A stretch of DNA of 11,948 bases, from assembly GCA_020028115.1 (NCBI GenBank), contig JAHWYA010000019.1:1-11948 (forward strand), in the 5' to 3' direction. Positions 5,816-11,948 of the stretch are shown piece after piece. The DNA comes from Anaeromyxobacter sp. (GTDB lineage Bacteria; Myxococcota; Myxococcia; Myxococcales; Anaeromyxobacteraceae). The translations under genes and the position numbers were made by a program. The notes under the pieces were generated by a model, which was not told where the DNA came from, did not search any database, and saw only the letters and a program-made list of their open reading frames with translations. Every line of letters starts with the position of its first letter. Position 1 is the stretch's first letter.

Positions 5816-6478
5816 TCAGCGGCGGTTGACGAGGAGCGCGGCGTCGCGGACGAGCCGGTCGACCGCCCCAGGCGCCTCCGGGTCGTAGTAGCCGCGAACG
5901 CGAGAGGCCCTGTCCACGAGGACGAGGTGCGTGCCGTGCGAGATGGCAGCCGGGGATGGATCGCCAGGCTCGCGCCCCATGCTCACCCGCAGCCCGCGCT
6001 CGACCGTCTCCTGCACCGCGGCGGCGGGGCCGGTGACGAACGTCCACATGCGAGGGCTCGCCCGGTGCGCCCGCGCGTAGGCGGCGAGGCGGTCCGGCGT
6101 GTCGTACTCGGGATCGACGCTGAACGACACGAGGTGCAGCTCCGGCTCGAGGTTCCGCGTCCGCGCCTGCACGCGCGCGAGCTGCGCCGTCACGCGGGGG
6201 CACACGGTCTCGCAGCGCGTGAAGATGAAGCTCGCGATCCAGACGCGCCCCTCGAGGTCCGCCGTGCCGAACGGCCGACCGTCCTGGTCTTGGAGCGCGA
6301 ACGCCGGGAGCGTCCCCAGCACGGGCGGCGGCGGAGGCACGGGCGTCCCGAGCGTCCACACCACCGGCCACGCGGCGAGCGCGGCGATGACGGCGATCCA
6401 GACGAGCGGCCGGCCGGAGAGCGCCCGCGCCGCGGCGTCGAGCCGCGCCGCGCGGGAGGCGAGCTGAGCGGAGGACAC
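5816..6478 (-). CDS. sco1: SCO1/SenC family copper chaperone for CuA assembly
   Basis: The protein is 220 aa if it starts at GTG 6478. It has one membrane anchor (about residues 24-43) and a periplasmic thioredoxin-like domain. The copper-binding motif is FTRCETVCPR with C89 and C93 (CxxxC), and the third ligand is probably H181 in ISHGTHLVLVD. LVSFSVDPEYDTPDRLAAY (116-134) is the typical SCO segment. SCO proteins deliver copper to, or reduce the cysteines of, the CuA site of cytochrome oxidase subunit II. It is transcribed divergently from the oxidase operon, 93 nt away, which fits that role. The start is uncertain: GAGG abuts the GTG with no spacing, and in-frame CTG/TTG codons lie further upstream. 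Family assignment is secure and only the N-terminal end is in doubt. Confidence 0.9.
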   Translation of the reverse strand: MSSAQLASRAARLDAAARALSGRPLVWIAVIAALAAWPVVWTLGTPVPPPPPVLGTLPAFALQDQDGRPFGTADLEGRVWIASFIFTRCETVCPRVTAQLARVQARTRNLEPELHLVSFSVDPEYDTPDRLAAYARAHRASPRMWTFVTGPAAAVQETVERGLRVSMGREPGDPSPAAISHGTHLVLVDRASRVRGYYDPEAPGAVDRLVRDAALLVNRR

Positions 6479-6571
6479 CCTCGGTTGGTGCGCGGCGCTC
6501 GCCTCTCGGTCAAGGCGTCGCCCCAACAGGACTTCGCGCCGGCCGCGCGCACCTTTAGGTTTTCGCAAGCG
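6479..6571. promoter_or_regulatory. Divergent control region of sco1 and the cox operon
   Basis: This 93-nt interval must hold the promoters of both divergent units unless they lie inside the coding regions. TTGACC occurs on the minus strand near 6510 but without a good -10 at the right distance. On the plus strand the only AT-rich patch is ACCTTTAGGTTTT (6551-6563), itself a near-palindrome (ACCT-TT-AGGT), close to the first ATG. No specific promoter can be named. Confidence 0.35.
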
Positions 6572-7171
6572 ATGAACACGGCGCACGCTCACGCCCCGGT
6601 CGCTTGGCCTCCGGACGCCCAGTACGGGGCGGCGACGCCCGGGAAGATCGGTATGTGGATCTTCCTCGTGTCGGACGCATTCTCGTTCGGCGGCCTGCTC
6701 ATCGCGCAGGGGATCCTCCGAAGCAGGAGCCCGGAGTGGGTCCAGCCCGGCGAGCCCGCGCTGAACATCCCGTTCACCGCCGCCCTGACGTTCCTGCTCA
6801 TCAGCTCGAGCTTCACGAACGTCATGGCCTGGTCGGCCGCCGCCACGGGGCGCCGCCGCGCCGCCGCGACGCTGCTCGCCGTGACGGCGCTCGGCGGCCT
6901 CCTCTTCCTCGCGGGCCAGGCCTTCGAGTGGACGACCCTCGTGCACGAGGGGCTCGTGTTCGGTCGGTCGCCGCGGGCGAGCACGTTCTACGTCATCACC
7001 GGGTTCCACGGGCTCCACGTGCTCGTGGGGGTCGCCTACATCCTCACGGTCCTCGGGCAGTACTCGCGCGGCCGGGCCACGGCGCATCACGTCGAGCTGC
7101 TCGGCCTCTACTGGTGCTTCGTCGACTTCGTGTGGATCTTCGTCTTCTCGCTCGTCTACCTGATGCCCTGA
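6572..7171 (+). CDS. coxC: Cytochrome c oxidase subunit III, copy a
   Basis: The protein is 199 aa with five membrane helices (about 25-49, 66-89, 98-120, 138-161, 176-198), the short haem-copper oxidase subunit III that lacks the first two helices of the mitochondrial form. Recognisable elements are GKIGMWIFLVSDAFSFGG (24-41), LAGQAFEW (113-120), TGFHGLHVLVGVAY (143-156) and YWCFVDFVWIFVFSLVYL (180-197). The acidic residue of the first helix (Glu in most subunit III, the DCCD target) is Asp35 here, as in quinol oxidase CyoC. It is the first gene of the oxidase operon, followed 7 nt later by subunit IV. ATG 6572 is the only sensible start, although its Shine-Dalgarno is poor (AGG at 6557-6559). 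A second subunit III lies at the far end of the same operon. Confidence 0.92.
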   Translation: MNTAHAHAPVAWPPDAQYGAATPGKIGMWIFLVSDAFSFGGLLIAQGILRSRSPEWVQPGEPALNIPFTAALTFLLISSSFTNVMAWSAAATGRRRAAATLLAVTALGGLLFLAGQAFEWTTLVHEGLVFGRSPRASTFYVITGFHGLHVLVGVAYILTVLGQYSRGRATAHHVELLGLYWCFVDFVWIFVFSLVYLMP

Positions 7172-7178
7172 GGTCGCC

Positions 7179-7508
7179 ATGTCCGATCTCGCCGCGACGA
7201 CGACAGCGCCTGGGCCCGCACCGCGCCGGGCTGCTCGCCGGGCGCAGCACGTGATCGTGTTCGGGGTGCTGGGCGTGCTCACGCTCGTCGAGTTCGGCGT
7301 CGCCCGCACGACCGGTGTCGCGAGGCCCGCGATCGTGCTCGCGCTCGTGGCGCTCGCCCTGTCGAAGGCGGCGCTCATCGCCCTCTTCTACATGCACCTC
7401 CGGTTCGAGACGCGGATCCTGCGGCTCACCGTGCTCGCGCCGCTCGTCGCGCCGGCGATCTACGGGCTCGTGCTCATCGCCGAGTCCGCAGCGAGGGCGG
7501 CGCGATGA
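7179..7508 (+). CDS. Cytochrome c oxidase subunit IV (bacterial COX4 family)
   Basis: The protein is 109 aa: an Ala/Pro/Arg-rich N-terminal tail, then three membrane helices (about 25-43, 48-71, 82-101). The KAALIALFYMHLRFE segment (63-77) is the signature of prokaryotic subunit IV, in which helix 2 ends in FYMHL. Such subunits pack against subunits I and III and assist stability or assembly; they carry no redox cofactor. It lies between subunit III (copy a) and the small CxxC protein, overlapping the latter by four bases (ATGA at 7505-7508), so translational coupling is likely. Confidence 0.9.
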   Translation: MSDLAATTTAPGPAPRRAARRAQHVIVFGVLGVLTLVEFGVARTTGVARPAIVLALVALALSKAALIALFYMHLRFETRILRLTVLAPLVAPAIYGLVLIAESAARAAR

Positions 7509-7687
7509 GGACCGCCCTGCTCGCCGCCGCGGCGCTCGCCGCCCCCACGATCGCGCACGCGTGCTCCGCCTGCGCCCGCGACCAGACGCCGTACGCACCG
7601 TTCCTCATCGGGGCGCTCATCGCGGCGCCGTACGTCGTCGCGGTCGTGGTGGTCCGGGCGATCCGGGCCGGCGGAGGCGACCCATGA
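7505..7687 (+). CDS. Small CxxC membrane protein in the cox operon
   Basis: The protein is 60 aa. Residues 1-19 look like a signal peptide (MRTALLAAAALAAPTIAHA), followed at once by C20-S-A-C23 and ARDQTPYAPF, then a membrane helix (about 33-51) and a short RAIRAGGGDP tail. The cleaved form would expose a CxxC pair at the periplasmic face, next to a single transmembrane anchor. Both ends overlap neighbours by ATGA (subunit IV upstream, subunit II downstream), which strongly supports translation. I do not recognise a family. A CxxC pair beside subunit II suggests copper delivery or thiol reduction for CuA, or a small structural subunit, but that is inference. Confidence 0.75.
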   Translation: MRTALLAAAALAAPTIAHACSACARDQTPYAPFLIGALIAAPYVVAVVVVRAIRAGGGDP

Positions 7688-8499
7688 GGCCCCTCCCGGT
7701 CGCCGCCGCGCTCGCGCTGTCGCTCGTCCGTGGCGCGGCCGCGGCCCCGCCCCGCAAGGAGGGCTACGGGCTGCCGTTCGACGCCTCGGCGGATGGCTTC
7801 CGGGTGGACGAGCTCATCCACTTCACGCTCCTCGCGATCGCGGTGATCTTCGTGATCGTCGCCGGGATGCTCCTCTTCTCGCTGGTGCGCCACCGCCGCT
7901 CGCACCCGGCGAGGTACACACCCGGGAGCAAGACGTCGATCGGCTTCGCGCTCGGCTTCGTCGCGCTCGTGCTGCTCGCCGTCGACGGCACGCTCTTCAT
8001 GCACACGATCGTCGACATGCGGCACGTCTTCTGGAACTTCGCCGCGGCGGAGAGCCACCCCGACGCGGTCCGGATCGAGGTGCAGGCGCACCAGTGGGCG
8101 TGGTCGGGGCGCTACGCGGGCCCGGACGGCAAGTTCAACACCCAGGACGACGTCGTGACGCTGAACGACCTGCGGGTCCCGGTGGGCGTGCCGGTCGTGG
8201 TGCAGCTCTCCTCGGTGGACGTCATCCACAGCATGAACCTGCCGAACTTCCGGGTGAAGCAGGACGCGGTGCCCGGGGACGTCACCCGCCTCACCTTCGA
8301 GGCGCGGACGCCAGGGGAGTACGAGATCGCCTGCGCCCAGCACTGCGGGCCGAACCACTACAAGATGCGCGGCGTCCTCACGGTGCTCCCCCCCGAGCGC
8401 TTCGCGGCGTGGCTGCGCACGGTCGAGGCGGACGCGCGCCGCGCCTACGACCCCGAGGACGCCGAGGCCCACTGGGGCTGGGACTGGAGGACGAGGTGA
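7684..8499 (+). CDS. coxB: Cytochrome c oxidase subunit II (CuA)
   Basis: The protein is 271 aa with a cleavable signal (about 1-20), two membrane helices (about 44-68 and 86-110) and a periplasmic cupredoxin domain (about 128-235). The full CuA ligand set is present: H182 (VIHSMNLPNF), C217, C221, H225 and M228 in CAQHCGPNHYKM. The residue between the cysteines that also serves the Mg site is Gln219 rather than the common Glu, as in ba3 oxidases. QAHQWAW (134-140) is the aromatic patch for electron entry. No haem c domain is fused, so the donor must be separate, plausibly the dihaem cytochrome encoded last in the operon. The helix 2 start reads KTSIGFALGF where most enzymes have an E-x-x-W motif; the K-channel entrance Glu appears to be Gly87. 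ATG overlaps the upstream stop. Confidence 0.95.
   Translation: MRPLPVAAALALSLVRGAAAAPPRKEGYGLPFDASADGFRVDELIHFTLLAIAVIFVIVAGMLLFSLVRHRRSHPARYTPGSKTSIGFALGFVALVLLAVDGTLFMHTIVDMRHVFWNFAAAESHPDAVRIEVQAHQWAWSGRYAGPDGKFNTQDDVVTLNDLRVPVGVPVVVQLSSVDVIHSMNLPNFRVKQDAVPGDVTRLTFEARTPGEYEIACAQHCGPNHYKMRGVLTVLPPERFAAWLRTVEADARRAYDPEDAEAHWGWDWRTR
8486..8490 (+). promoter_or_regulatory. Ribosome binding site deciding the subunit I start
   Basis: GGAGG lies 5 nt before GTG 8496, which itself overlaps the subunit II stop as GTGA. The in-frame alternatives GTG 8514 and ATG 8535 have no comparable site, so GTG 8496 is preferred. Confidence 0.75.
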
Positions 8500-10307
8500 C
8501 CCCCGCCGACCAGGTGACGCCCGCACAGGCCCTGATGGAGGCGGCGCAGCCGATCCACGCGCCGCCCACCTCGTTCTGGCGGAAGTACGTCTTCTCCATC
8601 GACCACAAGGTGATCGCGAAGCAGTTCCTCTGGGCGGGGCTGCTCTTCCTGCTCGTCGGCGGCGCGCTCGCGATGCTCATCCGCTGGCAGTGGGCCTTCC
8701 CGTACCGGCCGGTGCCGGTCGTCGGGGGGCTCCTCTTCCCCTCGAGCGGCGGCGCGATCGCGCCCGCGAGCTATCAGCAGATCTTCACGACGCACGGGCT
8801 CGTGATGATCTTCTTCGCCGTCACGCCCGTGCTGATCGGCTGCTTCGGGAACCTCCTCATCCCGCTCATGATCGGCGCCCGGGACATGGCGTTCCCGAAG
8901 CTCAACATGTTCTCGTTCTGGGCGTTCCTGCTCTCGCAGCTCCTGGTGCTCGCCTCGTTCCTGACCGAGCTCGGCTCCGCCGGCGCGGGCTGGACGACGT
9001 ACACGCCGCTGTCGACGAACGTGGGCATGCCGGGGCTCGGCCAGACGCTGGTGGTCGCCGCCATCTTCGTCACCGGCGTCTCGTCCACGATGGGCGCGGT
9101 GAACTACGTCACCACGGTGATCCGCTTGCGTGCGCCGGGGATGACCTGGATGCGGCTGCCGCTCACGATCTGGGGGCTCTGGCTCACCGCGATCCTGAAC
9201 GCGCTGTTCGTCCCGGTGCTCGGCTCGGCCGCGCTGCTCCTCCTCCTCGACCGGGAGCTCGGGACCCAGTTCTTCCTGCCGGCCGCGGCCGCGGTGCGCG
9301 GCGGCGGCGATCCGATCCTGTGGCAGCACCTGTTCTGGATCTTCGGCCACCCCGAGGTCTACATCATGATCCTCCCGGCCTGGGGGATCCTCGGCGACGT
9401 CATCTCCTTCTTCTCGCGCAAGCCGCACCACTGGTACCGCGGCACGGTGTGGGCGATGATCGTCGTGACCGTCCTCTCCGCGATGGTCTACGGCCACCAC
9501 ATGTTCCTCACCGGCATGAGCCCGCTGCTCGGCGAGGGCTTCATGCTGTTCACGCTGCTGATCAGCGCGCCGTCGATGCTGATCGTCCTGAACTGGGTCC
9601 TGACGGCGTGGAGGGGCTCGCTCCACCTGGACACGCCCATGCTGTTCGCGCTCGGGACCGCGTTCGTGTTCGGCGTGGGCGGGCTCACCGGACTGTTCCT
9701 CGGCGACATCTCGATGGACCTGTACCTCCACGACACGCTGTTCGTGGTCGGCCACTTCCACTTCACGATGGCGGCCGCCTCGTTCATGGGCTCGATGACC
9801 GGCGTGTACTTCTGGTTCCCGAAGATGTTCGGGCGGCGGCTCGACGAGCGGCTCGGCAAGGCGCACTTCTGGTTCACGCTGCTCGGCCTCACCATCGTCT
9901 TCGGCGGCCAGCTGCTCGCCGGGTACGCCGGGCAGCAGCGCCGGCTGTTCGACCCGTTCCAGTACGAGTTCATCCGCGGCCTGCGCGGCCTGAACCGCTG
10001 GACGAGCTACTTCGCGTTCGCGCTCTTCGCCGGCCAGTTCCTGTTCGTGGTGAACTTCTTCCGGACGGTGTTCTCGCGGCGCGCCCGGCCCGCCGACCCG
10101 AACCCGTGGCGCGTGACGACCCTCGAGTGGACCTCCACCTCGTCGCCGCCCCCCTTCCACAACTTCGATCGGATCCCCGAGGTGGTGCGCGGGCCACACG
10201 AGTTCTCGAATCCGGACGTGCTCCGGCTCACCGGGCGCGACTTCGCCGGGCAGGCGGAGCTCTTGCCCGGGGGCGGCCGCCCGGCGGTGGCCGGCGGGAA
10301 GGGCTGA
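8496..10307 (+). CDS. coxA: Cytochrome c oxidase subunit I (A1-like, K-channel residues replaced)
   Basis: The protein is 603 aa from GTG 8496. All metal ligands are present: H100 and H422 for low-spin haem a, H420 for haem a3, and H285, H334, H335 for CuB. Y289 is placed for the His-Tyr crosslink (GHPEVY). E287 matches the A1-type channel glutamate. D-channel residues N119, D130 and N137 are kept (FGNLLIPLMIGARDMAFPKLN). Canonical ends are visible: QQRRLFD for the propionates and NPWRVTTLEWTS plus PPFHNFDRIP near the C-terminus. In contrast, the K-channel lysine (K362 in Rhodobacter) aligns without a gap to I363 in SAPSMLIVLNW, Ser299 to G300 and Thr359 to S360. The enzyme should reduce O2 to water and pump or move protons across the inner membrane, mostly through the D-channel unless another route exists. 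Subunit III (copy b) follows 4 nt downstream. Confidence 0.96.
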   Translation: MTPADQVTPAQALMEAAQPIHAPPTSFWRKYVFSIDHKVIAKQFLWAGLLFLLVGGALAMLIRWQWAFPYRPVPVVGGLLFPSSGGAIAPASYQQIFTTHGLVMIFFAVTPVLIGCFGNLLIPLMIGARDMAFPKLNMFSFWAFLLSQLLVLASFLTELGSAGAGWTTYTPLSTNVGMPGLGQTLVVAAIFVTGVSSTMGAVNYVTTVIRLRAPGMTWMRLPLTIWGLWLTAILNALFVPVLGSAALLLLLDRELGTQFFLPAAAAVRGGGDPILWQHLFWIFGHPEVYIMILPAWGILGDVISFFSRKPHHWYRGTVWAMIVVTVLSAMVYGHHMFLTGMSPLLGEGFMLFTLLISAPSMLIVLNWVLTAWRGSLHLDTPMLFALGTAFVFGVGGLTGLFLGDISMDLYLHDTLFVVGHFHFTMAAASFMGSMTGVYFWFPKMFGRRLDERLGKAHFWFTLLGLTIVFGGQLLAGYAGQQRRLFDPFQYEFIRGLRGLNRWTSYFAFALFAGQFLFVVNFFRTVFSRRARPADPNPWRVTTLEWTSTSSPPPFHNFDRIPEVVRGPHEFSNPDVLRLTGRDFAGQAELLPGGGRPAVAGGKG

Positions 10308-10311
10308 CCCA

Positions 10312-10947
10312 GTGGCGCGGCCCGTGGCGCACGGTGACGACCTCGGCGGGCATCGGCCGGCCCCGGTCTACGGGCTCGCGCGGTACCGCCGGAGGGCCCG
10401 CGGCGCGGACCGGACCGCCCGGATCGGGATGGCGGTGTTCCTCGGCTCGTGGGCGATGCTCTTCGTCGGGCTGTTCTTTGCGTACGGCTTCGTCCGCGCG
10501 CGCGCGACCGCCTGGCCGCCGCTCGACGCCCCGCCGCTCCCGCGTCTGCTGCCGGGCCTGAACACCCTCGTCATCGCCGCGTCGAGCCTCGTGGTCGCGC
10601 GCGCGGTGTCGGCGCAGGAGCTCGGGCGCAGGCGCAGCGCCGGGGCGAGCCTCGCGCTGGCGGCGCTGCTCGGCGCGATCTTCCTCGGGCTCCAGGGCCT
10701 CGTCTGGACGGCGCTCTGGCGCGGGGGGCTCGTCCCGAGCGGCGGCCCGTACCCGTCGGTGTTCTACATGTTCACCGCGTTCCACGCCCTCCACGTGCTC
10801 GTCGGGCTCGTCGCGCTCACCTGGCTCGCCCTGCGGGCGCGCGGCTCCTCGGCCCCGTCCCCGACCGACGTCCGGCTCTGGGGCTGGTACTGGCACTTCG
10901 TCGGCGCGGTCTGGGCGGCGCTCTACGTGACCATCTACCTCGTCTGA
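10312..10947 (+). CDS. coxC: Cytochrome c oxidase subunit III, copy b
   Basis: The protein is 211 aa from GTG 10312, 4 nt after the subunit I stop, with GGGAAGGG upstream. It has five membrane helices (about 38-61, 81-98, 112-134, 150-174, 188-210). Matches to subunit III are RIGMAVFLGSWAMLFVGLFFAY (37-58), FYMFTAFHALHVLVGLVALTW (151-171) and WGWYWHFVGAVWAALYVTIYL (190-210). The first-helix acidic residue is Trp47 here, and the QxxEW element of copy a is QGLVW (128-132). It is clearly a paralogue of the 6572-7171 protein, not a duplicate. Either the complex contains one of the two under different conditions, or both pack around one core. Family assignment is secure. Confidence 0.9.
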   Translation: MARPVAHGDDLGGHRPAPVYGLARYRRRARGADRTARIGMAVFLGSWAMLFVGLFFAYGFVRARATAWPPLDAPPLPRLLPGLNTLVIAASSLVVARAVSAQELGRRRSAGASLALAALLGAIFLGLQGLVWTALWRGGLVPSGGPYPSVFYMFTAFHALHVLVGLVALTWLALRARGSSAPSPTDVRLWGWYWHFVGAVWAALYVTIYLV

Positions 10948-10960
10948 TCCGGGAGGCGCC

Positions 10961-11893
10961 GTGACCCGAACCGTGCTCCTGCTCTTTGCCTGCGGCCTCG
11001 CCGCCTGCAAGGGTTACCGGGCGCCCCGCTTCGACGCGGCGCAGAAGCTCGGGGGCCAGACCGTCTCCGCCGAGGTGCTCACCGAGGGCGCGCGGGGGTA
11101 TGCGCAGTACTGCCGCTCGTGCCACGGCGACAAGGGCGACGGGAAGGGGACCGCGGCGCGTGGGCTGCGTCCGCCGCCGCGCGACTTCACGCTCGGCGTG
11201 TTCAAGTTCGCAGCGGTCCCGGCCGGCATGCTGCCGCACGACGAGGACCTCGAGCGCATCGTCCGCGGCGGTCTGCACGGGACGGCGATGCTCGCGTGGG
11301 ACGGGATTCCCGAGCACCAGGTGCGGGAGATCATCCAGTACGTGAAGACGTTCTCGCCGCGCTGGAAGGACGAGGAGCCGGGCGAGGCGATCAAGCCCCC
11401 GGAGGACGGCTGGAAGGGCAGGGAGGGCGAGGCGGTGGTGCGCGGCCGGAAGGTCTACCACGGGCTCGCGCGCTGCCAGGGCTGCCACCCGGCGTTCGCG
11501 CCGAAGGAGTTCATCTTCGCGGCGACGAAGGAGCTCACCGGCGCGGGGAGCGCCGACTTCCGGGAGGACCTGTACGGCTCCGAGCTGAAGGAGAGCGACT
11601 TCGGGGTGAAGCTGCTGCCCCCGGACTTCACGCGGTCGGAGCTTCGCTCGATCCGCCCTGACCACCGCAAGGAGGACCTCTACCGCGTGATCGCCTCGGG
11701 CGTGGGCGGGACGGCGATGCCCACCTGGCAAGGCTCGCTCCCGGACGAGGACCTCTGGGCGCTCAGCCACTACGTGGACTCGCTCGTCGCGCTGAAGGGC
11801 ACCGACGCGCTGCAGCGGCTCCTCGAGGAGAACCTCGCGGCGGACCGGCGCTGGAAGGCGCCTCCCGCTGCGAAGGCCGCGCCCGCGAAATGA
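10961..11893 (+). CDS. Dihaem cytochrome c lipoprotein, likely oxidase electron donor
   Basis: The protein is 310 aa from GTG 10961, with GGGAGG 4 nt upstream. A lipoprotein signal ends at C16 (LFACGLAAC). Two cytochrome c domains follow. The first has C51-RS-C54-H55 and a probable axial M110 (HGTAMLAW). The second has C172-QG-C175-H176 and a probable axial M253 (GGTAMPTW). The spacing from CxxCH to Met is longer in the second domain (77 versus 55 residues), which carries an extra charged insert (185-230). The tail is Ala/Lys/Pro-rich. Lipid anchoring to the periplasmic membrane face and its place at the end of the oxidase operon suggest that it feeds CuA, since subunit II has no haem c. CHGDKGDGKGTAARGLRPPPRDF also resembles alternative-complex-III associated cytochromes, so that origin is possible. 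Confidence 0.9.
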   Translation: MTRTVLLLFACGLAACKGYRAPRFDAAQKLGGQTVSAEVLTEGARGYAQYCRSCHGDKGDGKGTAARGLRPPPRDFTLGVFKFAAVPAGMLPHDEDLERIVRGGLHGTAMLAWDGIPEHQVREIIQYVKTFSPRWKDEEPGEAIKPPEDGWKGREGEAVVRGRKVYHGLARCQGCHPAFAPKEFIFAATKELTGAGSADFREDLYGSELKESDFGVKLLPPDFTRSELRSIRPDHRKEDLYRVIASGVGGTAMPTWQGSLPDEDLWALSHYVDSLVALKGTDALQRLLEENLAADRRWKAPPAAKAAPAK

Positions 11894-11948
11894 CGCGGAC
11901 CGGGAGTGCGCCGGACCGATCGCCCGCGCGGGTCTTCACCAAGCGTCA
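11890..11948 (+). CDS. Possible start of the next gene, cut by window edge
   Basis: ATG 11890 overlaps the stop of the dihaem cytochrome gene as ATGA, the same junction style used twice earlier in this operon. The frame stays open to the window edge and begins MTRTGSAPDRSPARVFTKR. No clear Shine-Dalgarno precedes it and nothing in nineteen residues identifies a family. It could be an eighth operon member or chance. Confidence 0.3.
   Translation, partial: MTRTGSAPDRSPARVFTKR

Noticed and set aside
4643..6571. Upstream extension of the subunit III (copy a) frame
   Set aside because: It crosses three other genes and is Arg/Gly/Pro-rich; subunit III homology starts at ATG 6572.
6479..7378. Upstream extension of the SCO frame into the cox operon
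   Set aside because: It is antisense to subunits III and IV, and its composition is charged and repetitive. SCO homology begins with the membrane anchor after 6478.
8445..10199. 584-aa minus-strand frame opposite subunit I
   Set aside because: It is rich in His/Arg/Glu/Gln with no domain, the usual antisense shadow of a GC-rich membrane protein gene.
1..11948. CRISPR, tRNA, rRNA, insertion sequence or phage signals
   Set aside because: I saw no regularly spaced repeats, tRNA-like cloverleaf, rRNA segments, transposase motifs or terminal inverted repeats with target duplications.

Overview
The window is very GC-rich (roughly 70%), with G/C-ending codons, tight ATGA/GTGA gene overlaps, and a respiratory gene content typical of a free-living Gram-negative bacterium. 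The overall look (CstA family transporter of about 570 aa, BON-domain protein, aa3-type oxidase operon with two short subunit III proteins and a lipoprotein dihaem cytochrome c) best fits the Myxococcota, something like Anaeromyxobacter. That assignment is an inference from style and recognised families, not from a marker gene.

Layout. (1) 1-762, minus: the N-terminal 254 residues of a PLP-dependent group II decarboxylase, running off the left edge. (2) 746-2176, plus: an odd reading frame that joins a ferritin-like domain, a helix-turn-helix and an SLT lytic transglycosylase, with a lipoprotein signal buried in the middle. Its start overlaps the start of the decarboxylase head to head. (3) 2217-2573 and 2682-4394, minus: a membrane-anchored rhodanese and a CstA family transporter. 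cstA is preceded by a 24-codon leader ORF with a perfect Shine-Dalgarno, ending in an ATGA overlap with cstA. (4) 4395-4595: a divergent control region with a perfect 10-bp palindrome of CRP/FNR-like appearance and an overlapping GC hairpin. (5) 4596-5087, plus: a small membrane BON-domain protein. (6) 5171-5701 and 5816-6478, minus: an unrecognised secreted protein and a SCO1/SenC copper chaperone. (7) 6572-11893, plus: a seven-gene cytochrome c oxidase operon in the order subunit III (copy a), subunit IV, small CxxC membrane protein, subunit II, subunit I, subunit III (copy b), dihaem cytochrome c lipoprotein. A further gene may begin at 11890.

How the genes work together. The dihaem cytochrome c is the likely electron donor to the CuA centre of subunit II. 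Electrons then pass to haem a and the haem a3/CuB site of subunit I. The divergently encoded SCO protein would help metallate CuA, and the small CxxC protein may belong to the same copper or assembly chemistry. By position-by-position comparison with the well-studied Rhodobacter enzyme (recalled from memory), subunit I keeps all haem and copper ligands and the D-channel. The K-channel residues look replaced in both subunits: Lys to Ile and Ser to Gly in subunit I, and the entrance Glu to Gly in subunit II. This is the most interesting biochemical signal in the window. No gene-free stretch exceeds about 200 bases, and I saw no tRNA, rRNA, CRISPR array or insertion sequence.
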